A stretch of DNA of 45,318 nt. It comes from a virus. Of this stretch, positions 14,385 to 22,204 are shown in pieces; within the stretch, counting starts at the first letter, position 1; each line of letters opens with the position of its first letter. The DNA lies in the IMG/VR virus record IMGVR_UViG_3300048033_000919, positions 1 to 45,318 of that record, one strand, 5' to 3'. The position numbers and the translations under genes were made by a program. The notes under the pieces were generated by a model that saw nothing but the letters and a program-made list of their open reading frames with translations, had not been told where the DNA came from and searched no databases.

Positions 14385-16577
14385 ATGAAAAACAAGTTAG
14401 CAAACACCAAAAGTCAACTCGCCAAACTGATGGCGACAGAGAACGTTACTGTGCAACACCAGAACGTTCCGACTGCATCTTTCGATGTAAAGAACCGTGT
14501 TCTTACTCTTCCTAATTTAGAAGACGGTCTAAGCGTTAACCTTTATGATTTGATGACAAGCCACGAAGTTGGTCACGCTCTCTGGACTCCAGAAGACGGC
14601 TGGCATGATGCTGTTTGCGATAAGGGTCAAGTCTTTAAAGGCTTCATCAACGTTGTTGAAGATGCCCGTATCGAAAAGAAAATCAAAGCAAAATATCCTG
14701 GTCTTCAAAAGTCATATCGTGAGGGTTATGCTGAATTGCTTCAGCGTGATTTCTTCGGTATCGCTGGTAAAGACATTACTGAAATGGCGTTTATCGACCG
14801 TATCAATCTTCACTTCAAACTAGGTACTCTTGTGAACCTCAAGTTCGAAGGTGAAGAAGCAGAATGGGTTGAGAAAATCGAAAATGCTGAAACATTTGAA
14901 GATGTGATGGCAATTTCTAATTCACTCTATGACCAACAGATTGAACAGGCTGAAGAACAACTTGAAGAAGAAGTTGAGCAGTTGATGAGCGGTCAAGGTC
15001 AAGAGGGTGAAGAAGAAAACGAAAACGAACCTACTCCTTCTAACGGTTCTAATGAAGAACCTGAAGAACCTGAAGATGAAGATTTCTCTGGTTCTTCTTT
15101 TGGTGACGATGAAGATGATGAAGAAGACTATGATGATGACGATTTCGACCTTGATGAGTTAGAAGAACCTTCTACTCCAGAAGAGTTGATTGAAAGTCAA
15201 ACTGATGCATCTTTCCGTGCGAATGAGGGTTCACTAGTTCAGAACAACGGGCGTGAGTATGAATACCTTACTCTCGGTAATATCAAGTCTGATGATTTCG
15301 TTGTTCCTTTCAGCAAAATCAACGACCTCTATAAAGGTATGCTTTCACAACCTTCTATTGATGCTGAAGTTTCTGCGAAGTGGGCAGAGTGGCGTTCAAA
15401 CAACCAGAAGGTTGTGAACTACATGGTCAAAGAATTTGAAATGCGTAAAAAAGCAGATGAATACAAGCGGGCTTCTACTGCAAAATCTGGTGAACTTGAT
15501 ATGAGCAAAATCTTCTCATACAAGTATAACGATGACCTCTTTAAGCGTGTTACTACAGTTACTGGTGGTAAGAACCACGGCTTTAGCATGTTACTTGACT
15601 GGTCTGGTTCTATGGCACCAAACATGGCGGCGACAATCGACCAGATGCTGAACCTTGTAATGTTCTGCAAAAAAGTGAAAATTCCTTTTGAAGTTTATGC
15701 TTTCTCTGACCAGTATTCAGAATATGATTATAATTGGTCTGAAATGCGTCAAACAGAATATCGCTTGAAAATGAAAGCAAAGATGGACGCTCTAAAAACT
15801 CAACCACTAGGTACTCTTGTTCCTAGTGACCGTGACATTCACCTGATGACCTTGTTTACAAGCGAAATGAAATTGTCAGAGTTCAATGATGCGTGTAAAG
15901 GTATGATGGCGTTGCGTGAATGTCTCGCAAATGGTCGTTACTACCGTTTCGATATTCCTCGTGCATTGCAGTTGGGTGGTACACCGCTTGATAGCGCATT
16001 GACAATTATGCCAGACATTTTGAAGAAGTTCCGTGAGCGCACCCGTGTTCAAGTTGCAAACTTGGTTGTTCTGACAGATGGCGATAGTCACTCATGTGAT
16101 GCAGTTACCCAGTATGAAGACAGCCAAGAAATTGTTACTACTGGTGTTTACTGTGGCTACCGTAAAACAACGGTTATCCAAGATGCTGTTACCAAACAGC
16201 AATACAAAGTGAAAGACCGTTCAGTAACCAATACACTAATCGAAATGATTGGTGACCGTCTTGGTGTCAACACTATTGGGTTCTTCATCATGGACAATCG
16301 TCCTCGTGAAATTCGTGGTCAAGCGGCACGTTATGGCGTTTACGACCAAGACGTTGTGAAAAGCATTCGTGCTAACAAGTTCCTTGAAGTGAAAAGTGCT
16401 GGCTACCAGTCATACTTCTTAATTCCTGGTGGTGACGATATGCTGACCGCTGACACTGGGTTAAATGTTGATGCTGGCGTTTCAAAAGCACGATTGAAAA
16501 CAGCGTTTATGAAAAACTCAAAAAGCAAAACAGCGAACCGTGTATTGCTTAATCGACTAATGGAGGTTGCCGCCTAA
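14385..16577 (+). CDS. CobT-like protein with HExxH and VWA domains
   Basis: The 730-aa protein has an N-terminal zinc-peptidase-like motif SHEVGHALW (H60, E61, H64) with a following VEDARIE helix that may give the third ligand. Next come a strongly acidic low-complexity region (about 185-255) and a C-terminal von Willebrand A domain with MIDAS motif DWSGS (405-409) and TDGDS (564-568). This order (helical region, acidic linker, VWA) is that of CobT, the cobaltochelatase subunit. Marine and ViI-like phages carry cobT/cobS-like pairs, and the AAA+ partner is encoded at 16837. MoxR-type AAA+/VWA pairs also act as chaperones or remodelling machines, so a role in cobalamin synthesis should not be assumed, especially with the HExxH site. 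It is co-translated with a 56-aa gene through TAATG. Confidence 0.78.
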   Translation: MKNKLANTKSQLAKLMATENVTVQHQNVPTASFDVKNRVLTLPNLEDGLSVNLYDLMTSHEVGHALWTPEDGWHDAVCDKGQVFKGFINVVEDARIEKKIKAKYPGLQKSYREGYAELLQRDFFGIAGKDITEMAFIDRINLHFKLGTLVNLKFEGEEAEWVEKIENAETFEDVMAISNSLYDQQIEQAEEQLEEEVEQLMSGQGQEGEEENENEPTPSNGSNEEPEEPEDEDFSGSSFGDDEDDEEDYDDDDFDLDELEEPSTPEELIESQTDASFRANEGSLVQNNGREYEYLTLGNIKSDDFVVPFSKINDLYKGMLSQPSIDAEVSAKWAEWRSNNQKVVNYMVKEFEMRKKADEYKRASTAKSGELDMSKIFSYKYNDDLFKRVTTVTGGKNHGFSMLLDWSGSMAPNMAATIDQMLNLVMFCKKVKIPFEVYAFSDQYSEYDYNWSEMRQTEYRLKMKAKMDALKTQPLGTLVPSDRDIHLMTLFTSEMKLSEFNDACKGMMALRECLANGRYYRFDIPRALQLGGTPLDSALTIMPDILKKFRERTRVQVANLVVLTDGDSHSCDAVTQYEDSQEIVTTGVYCGYRKTTVIQDAVTKQQYKVKDRSVTNTLIEMIGDRLGVNTIGFFIMDNRPREIRGQAARYGVYDQDVVKSIRANKFLEVKSAGYQSYFLIPGGDDMLTADTGLNVDAGVSKARLKTAFMKNSKSKTANRVLLNRLMEVAA

Positions 16578-16747
16578 TGATGTACAAAACAGCCATTGAC
16601 AAAAACATTCAAACCGCTTATGATAATTACATCATGGCGGTTCGAAGAGGCGACAAAAATGAGATTGATGATGCAAAAATGGTGTTCGATATGATGATTG
16701 ACGAAAAAAACCAAAAAAACCACCAAATTAACCAAAATAATCCTTGA
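16577..16747 (+). CDS. 56-aa protein coupled to CobT-like gene
   Basis: An ORF of 56 codons begins with ATGATG at 16577, overlapping the CobT-like stop by one base (TAATG), with GGAGG at 16562-16566. The product is helical and charged (KTAIDKNIQTAYDNYIMAV) with an Asn/Gln/Lys-rich tail. Its last codons run into the -35 box of the next promoter. The position and start context support a real gene. Its function is unknown. Confidence 0.55.
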   Translation: MMYKTAIDKNIQTAYDNYIMAVRRGDKNEIDDAKMVFDMMIDEKNQKNHQINQNNP

Positions 16748-16772
16748 CTTTCTCGGTTAAATAGGTTATATT
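16744..16772 (+). promoter_or_regulatory. Sigma70-like promoter for CobS-like gene
   Basis: CCTTGACT (-35 at 16744-16749), a 17-base spacer and TATATT (16767-16772), followed by TGTATAGTAAT. It is almost a copy of the promoter at 14321. The A-rich, ACCAAA-repeated tract before it (about 16700-16740) may act as an UP element. Confidence 0.8.
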
Positions 16773-16836
16773 TGTATAGTAATGATTGATAAGAGACATA
16801 GTGTCTCAAACGTGAAAACTCTAATGAGGATATATT

Positions 16837-18018
16837 ATGAAAAACATGACTAATGAACAAAATCGCTTTGTTGAAGCGTGTGTGTCTAAATTCGGTCCGA
16901 TTGTGACCAAGCAAGAGATTGTCGACCTTGCTGAAGAGATGGGTGTTAATCGCCCACGATTTATTTACACTGACAAATCAATTCGTGTTGGGCGTGGTAA
17001 GTATCGCCTTCCAACTTTAAATCAACCTACTGCTCCAGTAGCGCCAGCACCAGTTGCTGATGTTGCTCCCGCTATGGCGGCTGCCGCAGTTATTCCGATG
17101 AAGCCTGTTACGATGACCCAGACTGTTTCTGAAAATTTCGTTCCTGCTAAAGATGCGCTTTATGTGCCTTTCGGTTTCTTCAATGATTTGAAAAACATTC
17201 TTGTTTCTAAGATGTTCTATCCTGTCATGGTCACTGGTCTATCTGGTAACGGTAAAACGTTCATGGCTGAACAGGCTTGTGCCGCCGCAGGGCGTGAGAT
17301 GATTAAGGTCTCTATCTCAATTGAGACTGATGAAGATGATTTGATTGGTGGTAACACACTAGTCAACGGTAACGTTGTTTACCGTGAAGGTCCTGTTCTG
17401 AATGCGATGCGCCGTGGTGCTGTTCTAGTGCTTGACGAAATCGACCGTGGTTCTAACAAGTTGCTTGCAATTCAAGCAATCATGGAAGGCAAGCCTTACA
17501 TCAACAAAAAGACTGGTGAGATTGTTGAACCAGCACCTGGTTTTAATGTTGTTGCTACTGCTAACACTAAAGGTAAAGGTTCTGATGACGGTCGTTTTAT
17601 CGCCGCTCAAATCCTTGATGAAGCGTTCCTTGAGCGTTTCCCGATTACTGTTGAGCAAGAATATGCAAGCACCACTGTTGAGAAGAAAATTCTCGGCAAA
17701 GTGTTCAACTCTCTTAACCTTGAAGATGACGGTTTCATCGGCAAGTTAGTTGACTGGGCTGATATCATTCGTAAGACTTTTTACGAAGGTGGTGTTGATG
17801 AGATTATCGCAACTCGCCGTCTGGTTCACATTGCAAAAGCATACTCTATCTTTGGTGACAAAATGAAAGCCATCGAATTGTGTGTGAACCGTTTCGATGA
17901 AGAAACCAAAACATCATTCCTCGACCTTTACACTAAGGTCGATGCTGATGCGATTGCTCCTTCTACTGAAGGTGAACAAACTGCTGAGAATACAACTGAC
18001 GCCTATGCGCCATTCTAA
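16837..18018 (+). CDS. CobS/MoxR-like AAA+ ATPase
   Basis: The 393-aa protein is an AAA+ ATPase of the MoxR/CobS clade. Walker A is GLSGNGKT (134-141), Walker B is VLVLDEID (D200, E201), and a sensor-1 region VVATANTKG is near 235. Residues 1-60 look like a small DNA-binding or winged-helix domain (VTKQEIVDLAEEMGVNRPRF), followed by a Pro/Ala-rich linker (about 63-90). Such ATPases form hexamers that remodel a target with a VWA partner; the partner here is the CobT-like protein just upstream. CobS homologues are frequent in marine T4-like phages and were annotated from cobaltochelatase, but the actual target in phages is not settled. The gene has its own promoter and is followed by a terminator at 18036. 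Confidence 0.85.
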   Translation: MKNMTNEQNRFVEACVSKFGPIVTKQEIVDLAEEMGVNRPRFIYTDKSIRVGRGKYRLPTLNQPTAPVAPAPVADVAPAMAAAAVIPMKPVTMTQTVSENFVPAKDALYVPFGFFNDLKNILVSKMFYPVMVTGLSGNGKTFMAEQACAAAGREMIKVSISIETDEDDLIGGNTLVNGNVVYREGPVLNAMRRGAVLVLDEIDRGSNKLLAIQAIMEGKPYINKKTGEIVEPAPGFNVVATANTKGKGSDDGRFIAAQILDEAFLERFPITVEQEYASTTVEKKILGKVFNSLNLEDDGFIGKLVDWADIIRKTFYEGGVDEIIATRRLVHIAKAYSIFGDKMKAIELCVNRFDEETKTSFLDLYTKVDADAIAPSTEGEQTAENTTDAYAPF

Positions 18019-18035
18019 TTCGGAGGGCAGTGCTT

Positions 18036-18067
18036 GGGGAGATTGTCTATTGACAGTCTCTCCTTTT
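18036..18067 (+). terminator. Terminator after CobS-like gene, overlapping next promoter
   Basis: A 12-bp stem with two G-U pairs (GGGGAGATTGTC / GACAGTCTCTCC) with a TATT loop is followed by four T. Its right arm contains the TTGACA -35 box of the next promoter, so terminator and promoter share the same bases. Confidence 0.65.
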
Positions 18068-18078
18068 CCTGTTATAAT
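18050..18078 (+). promoter_or_regulatory. Sigma70-like promoter for the replication operon
   Basis: TTGACA (18050-18055), a 17-base spacer and a consensus TATAAT (18073-18078). The start of transcription would fall about 10 bases before the first ATG at 18095, leaving almost no leader. It would drive the diphosphohydrolase-like gene and gp45-gp44-gp62-regA. Confidence 0.75.
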
Positions 18079-18094
18079 GTTTAAAAATTGATAT

Positions 18095-18694
18095 ATGAGT
18101 GATAGTGTAAAGAAGTATTATGAAATTTATGGTGACCCATTCGACAGAGGTAATGAATACAATGTTCCTATTTTTGAAAAAGATGATGAACCTAAAACCC
18201 ATTATGATAATGTGTACAGCGGTCTGCATGAATATGGATTTGATGATGAAGGAGAAGATGATATGAGTAAGTGGAATAAAAGTGAAACAGGTGCAATGCG
18301 TGAAGCAATCGGTGTACCTTACTTTCGACAGTTGCCCTTAGAGGCACTAGCGGCAGGTGCCGCGGCACTTGAGTATGGTGCCCAAAAATATGACAATCGT
18401 AACTGGGAAAAGGGTCTACCCTACCAGCAAATGATTGATAGTCTTAAACGACATATAGCAGATTTCGAACGTGGTCGTGATTACGATGACGCCGAAGGTG
18501 GTAGTGGTCTACCACATGTGGCATTGATTATGTCCTCTGCACTGATGCTTAGTGCTTCAGTGATACGAGGTATTGGTCAAGATGACAGGTTGCCCGCTGT
18601 CGATGATGATGCAATGACTGCCAAAGAGGCGGCAAAGTGGATTCAAAATACTTTAGATGATGCAAATAAAATTATGAATGGAGAAACATTATGA
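18095..18694 (+). CDS. dATP/dGTP diphosphohydrolase-like (DUF5664) protein
   Basis: Residues about 60-199 match the phage family first named DUF5664 and linked to dATP/dGTP diphosphohydrolases: LPLEALAAGAAALEYGAQKY, NRNWEKGLPY near 102-111, SLKRHIADFERGRDYD near 117, and GSGLPHVALIMSSALML near 137. These helical MazG-like proteins hydrolyse dNTPs to dNMPs and adjust nucleotide pools. The first 56 residues are acidic and unrelated to the domain. An in-frame ATG at 18263 (M57) has a good Shine-Dalgarno (AAGGAG, 18249-18254) while the ATG at 18095 has none and would be almost leaderless. The shorter 143-aa form may therefore be the main product, or both may be made. The stop overlaps gp45 by four bases. 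Confidence 0.7.
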   Translation: MSDSVKKYYEIYGDPFDRGNEYNVPIFEKDDEPKTHYDNVYSGLHEYGFDDEGEDDMSKWNKSETGAMREAIGVPYFRQLPLEALAAGAAALEYGAQKYDNRNWEKGLPYQQMIDSLKRHIADFERGRDYDDAEGGSGLPHVALIMSSALMLSASVIRGIGQDDRLPAVDDDAMTAKEAAKWIQNTLDDANKIMNGETL

Positions 18695-19362
18695 AAATAA
18701 GCAATGAAACTTTGAATGTGTTGAAGAACTTTTCGACCATCAATACAGGTATCGTAGTTCAAGGCGGTACACAAATCCGAACAGTGAGTGGGCAGAAAAA
18801 CATTTTGGCTGAAGCAGGTGTAAGTGAAGACTTCACACAACCTTTCGCTATCTATGATTTGAACCAATTCTTGGCGACAGTATCACTATTTGAAAACCCA
18901 GACTTTGAGTTTGGAGACAACTCAGTTGTAATTTCAAGCGGCAAGAACCGTTCGACATATTTCTATACTGATGCAAGTATGATTATTTCTCCACCAGAGA
19001 AAGACTTGTCACCTCTACTTGAAGGTTGTGAAATTAACTTCTCAGTCACGCAAGGTCAAATCGCTGAGGTACTTCGTGCGGCATCAATTCTTGCAGTGCC
19101 AGAAGTAGCAATTGTTGGTCAGTCAGGTCAAGCAATTACCTTGAGTGCTTTCGATAGTAAGAACTCTACATCAAACACCTTTGATGTTGATGTTGAGACA
19201 GTCGCAGATGCCGACTTCAAAATGGTTTTCCGTACAGAAAACTTGAAGATGATTGGTGGTGACTATGGGGTAGAAATCACTTCGAAAGGTATTTCACGTT
19301 GGACAGGTAAGAAAGCAACTTACTATATCACAACCGAGACCTCATCTACATATAATTCTTAA
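18691..19362 (+). CDS. 45: DNA polymerase sliding clamp gp45
   Basis: The 223-aa protein corresponds to T4 gp45 (228 aa). It starts with MKISNETLNVLKNFSTIN, a typical clamp N-terminus with INxG after it, and is followed by gp44, gp62 and regA in the T4 order. The trimeric clamp tethers gp43 to DNA and, in T4, also activates late transcription through gp55 and gp33. No gp33 was recognised in the window. The start overlaps the previous stop by four bases and has GGAG at 18681-18684. Confidence 0.92.
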   Translation: MKISNETLNVLKNFSTINTGIVVQGGTQIRTVSGQKNILAEAGVSEDFTQPFAIYDLNQFLATVSLFENPDFEFGDNSVVISSGKNRSTYFYTDASMIISPPEKDLSPLLEGCEINFSVTQGQIAEVLRAASILAVPEVAIVGQSGQAITLSAFDSKNSTSNTFDVDVETVADADFKMVFRTENLKMIGGDYGVEITSKGISRWTGKKATYYITTETSSTYNS

Positions 19363-19382
19363 ATTGAAAGAGGTACTATATT

Positions 19383-20321
19383 ATGCGTGAAGATTTTTTG
19401 TGGGTTGAAAAATACCGTCCTAAGAAAATTGCAGATACAATTCTGCCCGAAGGTCTAAAGAAGACTTTCCAAGAATTCGTTGATAATGGCGAATTGCCGA
19501 ACATGCTTCTATCAGGTACGCAAGGTACAGGTAAGACTACTGTTGCCCGTGCGTTGTGTGAAGAAGTTGGTGCGGACTACATCATTATCAACGGTTCGAT
19601 GAATGGTAATATCGATACATTGCGTAACGATATTAAGAATTTTGCATCAACAGTGTCACTCAATGGTGAACGTAAAGTGGTGATTTTAGATGAGGCTGAT
19701 TATCTCAACCCTCAATCTACTCAACCAGCATTGCGTGGTTTCATTGAAGAATTCAGTAAGAACTGTTCATTCATTCTTACTTGTAACTTCAAAAACCGTA
19801 TCATTGCGCCTCTACATTCTCGTTGTTCAGTCATTGACTTTAAGATTGAGAATGGTGAGAAACCTAAACTTGCAGGTCAATTCTTCAAGCGTGTGAAAAA
19901 CATTCTTGCTGATGAGAACGTAACTGCAAATGACAAGGTTGTTGCAGAACTAATCAATCGTCACTTCCCAGACAATCGCCGTATTCTGAATGAACTACAG
20001 CGTTATGGTGCAAGTGGTACGATTGATGAAGGCATCCTATCTGTCAGTAGTGATGCTAGTATGAAAGAACTGATGCAAACTTTGAAAGATAAGAACTTTA
20101 AGGGTGTGCGTAAATGGGTTGCGTTGAATATCGACAATGACCCAGTGCAACTTTTTCGTAGTCTCTACGATGGTTCTTCAACGTATGTGTCACAACGTTC
20201 AATTCCACAACTAGTGGTAACTCTCGCTGATTATCAATACAAATCAGCATTTGTCGCAGACCAAGAAATCAATATGGTTGCTTGTCTGACTGAAATCATG
20301 GTCGAATGTGAGTTTTCCTAA
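19383..20321 (+). CDS. 44: Clamp loader large subunit gp44
   Basis: The 312-aa AAA+ protein has Walker A GTQGTGKT (45-52), Walker B ILDEAD (D103-D106), a sensor-1 region ILTCNFKNRI near 131, and SRC at about 146-148, the Ser-Arg-Cys motif of clamp loaders. It forms the ATPase motor, four copies with one gp62, that opens gp45 and places it at primer ends. Its length is near T4 gp44 (319 aa). It lies 20 bases after gp45 and 14 bases before gp62. Confidence 0.95.
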   Translation: MREDFLWVEKYRPKKIADTILPEGLKKTFQEFVDNGELPNMLLSGTQGTGKTTVARALCEEVGADYIIINGSMNGNIDTLRNDIKNFASTVSLNGERKVVILDEADYLNPQSTQPALRGFIEEFSKNCSFILTCNFKNRIIAPLHSRCSVIDFKIENGEKPKLAGQFFKRVKNILADENVTANDKVVAELINRHFPDNRRILNELQRYGASGTIDEGILSVSSDASMKELMQTLKDKNFKGVRKWVALNIDNDPVQLFRSLYDGSSTYVSQRSIPQLVVTLADYQYKSAFVADQEINMVACLTEIMVECEFS

Positions 20322-20335
20322 GGAGTATATATATT

Positions 20336-20731
20336 ATGAGTAACCCATTTGATTATGTGAATAGCATCAATTCTTCAAAAGAAAACTTGATGCGTGATAC
20401 AGAGAATGACGAACTAGCAGAAAAAGGTTATGAACCTTTTCTAACAAACCGCTCACTCTCTTATTTTGATGATACGATTGGTATGGCAAATGAAATGAAC
20501 TTCAGAAGTCACGCCGATAAAATTCTACAATATGAGTTTTTACTAAATACTATCAGAAAGCGGAAACGTTTCTCTAAATGGATAAAACCAGAGAAAGATG
20601 ATACAGTAAAAATTCTACAAGAGTTTTACGGTTACAGTCGCACTAAAGCAGAACAAGCGGCAAATGTATTATCTAATGGACAAATTAATGAGATAAAAAA
20701 TAAACTAGAACAAGGTGGATTGAAAAAATGA
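20336..20731 (+). CDS. 62: Clamp loader small subunit gp62
   Basis: The 131-aa protein lies between gp44 and regA, the fixed position of gene 62. It begins MSNPFDYVNSIN, typical of gp62 in marine T4-like phages (NPFDxxNxIN), and contains NRSLSYFDDTIGMANEMN near 38-55. It is clearly shorter than T4 gp62 (187 aa), as in other marine relatives, so the C-terminal part is reduced. It overlaps regA by four bases. Confidence 0.9.
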   Translation: MSNPFDYVNSINSSKENLMRDTENDELAEKGYEPFLTNRSLSYFDDTIGMANEMNFRSHADKILQYEFLLNTIRKRKRFSKWIKPEKDDTVKILQEFYGYSRTKAEQAANVLSNGQINEIKNKLEQGGLKK

Positions 20732-21126
20732 CAGTGACAGTTGAAGACCTCGTAGAGGTAAAATTAGAAAAAGAAGATGACTTTCTTAAAGTCCGAGAAA
20801 CGCTAACTCGCATTGGCGTAGCATCCCGAAAAGATAAAAAGTTGTATCAGTCTTGCCACATTCTTCACAAGAAGGGCAAGTATTACATCGTACACTTCAA
20901 AGAATTGTTTGGACTTGATGGCAAGCCTACAAACTTTGCAGAAGCAGATGTAGGCAGACGTAACACAATCGTCAATCTTTTGGTTGAATGGAAACTTGTA
21001 TCAGTGGTAACTCCTTCGCAAATCGAAGACCCAGTTTCACCATTGTCGCAAATTAAAATTCTTCCACACAAAGATAGAGGTGAGTGGGAACTTGTAGCAA
21101 AATACAACATAGGGAAAAAGAAGTAA
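20728..21126 (+). CDS. regA: Translational repressor RegA
   Basis: The 132-aa protein is easily recognised: DDFLKVRETLTRIG near 17-30, KKLYQSCHILHKKGKYYIVHFKE (split, 37-59) and WELVAKYNIG near the end all parallel T4 RegA (122 aa). RegA binds the ribosome binding sites of several early mRNAs and blocks their translation. It overlaps gp62 by four bases and is directly followed by the dUTPase. Which of this phage's messages are targets cannot be read from the sequence. Confidence 0.95.
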   Translation: MTVTVEDLVEVKLEKEDDFLKVRETLTRIGVASRKDKKLYQSCHILHKKGKYYIVHFKELFGLDGKPTNFAEADVGRRNTIVNLLVEWKLVSVVTPSQIEDPVSPLSQIKILPHKDRGEWELVAKYNIGKKK

Positions 21127-21648
21127 ATGCAAACAATTATACAAAAGCCATTGGGGTTCTACAAAGAGCATCCCAATGTGCGTGACCCACATATTGGTTC
21201 AGAAGGCGCGGCATGCTTTGATTTACATGCATACTTTCGAAAAGAAAAACCTGTAGTTGTTTATACTTCTATGAATAATAAATTGGAACAGAAAGTGAAA
21301 TCAGACTTTTCACTTGATGTTCAGCCTGGTTGGAGATGCTTAATCCCAACTGGACTAGTCTTTGATATTCCAGTAAATACAAGTATCAGACTTCATGCGA
21401 GGTCTGGTCTTTCATTGAAGCAGGGACTTGTTCTTGCGAATGCTGAGGGTGTCATTGATTGTGACTATGTAGAACCTGTATTTGCGATGATTACAAACAT
21501 TTCTGAAAAGACTGTAACCATCAATAATATGGACCGCATATGTCAAGCAGAATTGGTAGTTCAACCTACATTTGCGTTGATGCCAATTCAAAATAAACCA
21601 GAACAAAAAACTGACCGAGATGGTGGTTTTGGAAGCACTGGTGTATAA
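21127..21648 (+). CDS. dut: dUTPase
   Basis: The 173-aa protein has the five trimeric dUTPase motifs: I AACFDLHAYF (near 29-38), II ARSGLSLKQG (near 94-103), III NAEGVIDCDY (near 107-116), IV DRICQAELV (near 137-145) and V DGGFGSTG at the C-terminus. It hydrolyses dUTP to dUMP, keeping uracil out of DNA and supplying dTMP synthesis together with the dCMP deaminase at 11168. An insertion of about 20 residues follows motif I, and the usual RGE after motif III is VEP. The start directly abuts the regA stop. The stop codon overlaps a late promoter box. Confidence 0.9.
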   Translation: MQTIIQKPLGFYKEHPNVRDPHIGSEGAACFDLHAYFRKEKPVVVYTSMNNKLEQKVKSDFSLDVQPGWRCLIPTGLVFDIPVNTSIRLHARSGLSLKQGLVLANAEGVIDCDYVEPVFAMITNISEKTVTINNMDRICQAELVVQPTFALMPIQNKPEQKTDRDGGFGSTGV

Positions 21649-21651
21649 ATA
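21644..21651 (+). promoter_or_regulatory. T4-type late promoter for hsp20
   Basis: TATAAATA overlaps the dUTPase stop codon and lies 70 bases before the Hsp20 start. It implies late expression of the small heat-shock protein. Confidence 0.72.
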
Positions 21652-21720
21652 AGAATGCTACGCTGAAGCGACAGGTAGCAAATTTTATTATTAACTCGCT
21701 TAAATTAAGGAGAAAAACAA

Positions 21721-22131
21721 ATGAGAACATTTGACCCTTTTGCGGTTGGCTTTGACCGCATCTTTGACGAAGTAGAAAACCTTGCAAAGAGAACACACAA
21801 AGTTAATTATCCCCCATATAACATCCGCCGAGCAGGTAATCAGTACAGTATTGATATGGCTGTTGCTGGGTTCAAAAAGGAGGATATTTCAATCGAACTG
21901 AACAAGAACACCCTTACGGTTTCTGGTACAGTAGGCAACCCGCTAGAAGAAGAAGCAGAAAACGTGGTTTATCTTCACCGTGGACTTGCTAATCGAAACT
22001 TCCAAAACAACTTTAAAGTCGCAAGCAATGTAGAAGTAAAAGATGCCAAACTAGAAGATGGTATTCTTTCTATTCTGCTTGAAGAGTTTGTGCCTGAAGA
22101 GGACAAACCAAAAAAGATTGAGTTGAACTAG
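21721..22131 (+). CDS. hsp20: Small heat-shock protein Hsp20
   Basis: The 136-aa protein is an alpha-crystallin domain chaperone. Residues about 35-125 include IDMAVAGFKKEDISIEL (near 43-59), LTVSGTV, YLHRGLANRNFQNNFKVASNVEV (split, 82-104) and a final GILSILLEE strand. The N-terminus RTFDPFAVGFDRIFDEVE is typical of IbpA-like proteins. Hsp20 genes are widespread in marine T4-like phages, where they probably help folding or assembly of virion proteins. It stands alone between a late promoter and a terminator. The start follows AAGGAG at 21708-21713. Confidence 0.92.
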   Translation: MRTFDPFAVGFDRIFDEVENLAKRTHKVNYPPYNIRRAGNQYSIDMAVAGFKKEDISIELNKNTLTVSGTVGNPLEEEAENVVYLHRGLANRNFQNNFKVASNVEVKDAKLEDGILSILLEEFVPEEDKPKKIELN

Positions 22132-22152
22132 AAGTATTGAACTAAATAATGG

Positions 22153-22176
22153 GGGGCGAGGTTTCTCGCCCCTTTT
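22153..22176 (+). terminator. Rho-independent terminator after hsp20
   Basis: A perfect 8-bp GC-rich stem (GGGGCGAG / CTCGCCCC), loop GTTT, followed by four T, 21 bases after the Hsp20 stop. Confidence 0.92.
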
Positions 22177-22204
22177 GAGTTACACATAAAACAGAGGAAG
22201 TAAT

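Noticed and set aside
14385-18018. Confident assignment of the CobT/CobS pair to cobalamin synthesis
   Set aside because: No other cobalamin gene is present, and the AAA+/VWA pairing and HExxH motif allow other functions.
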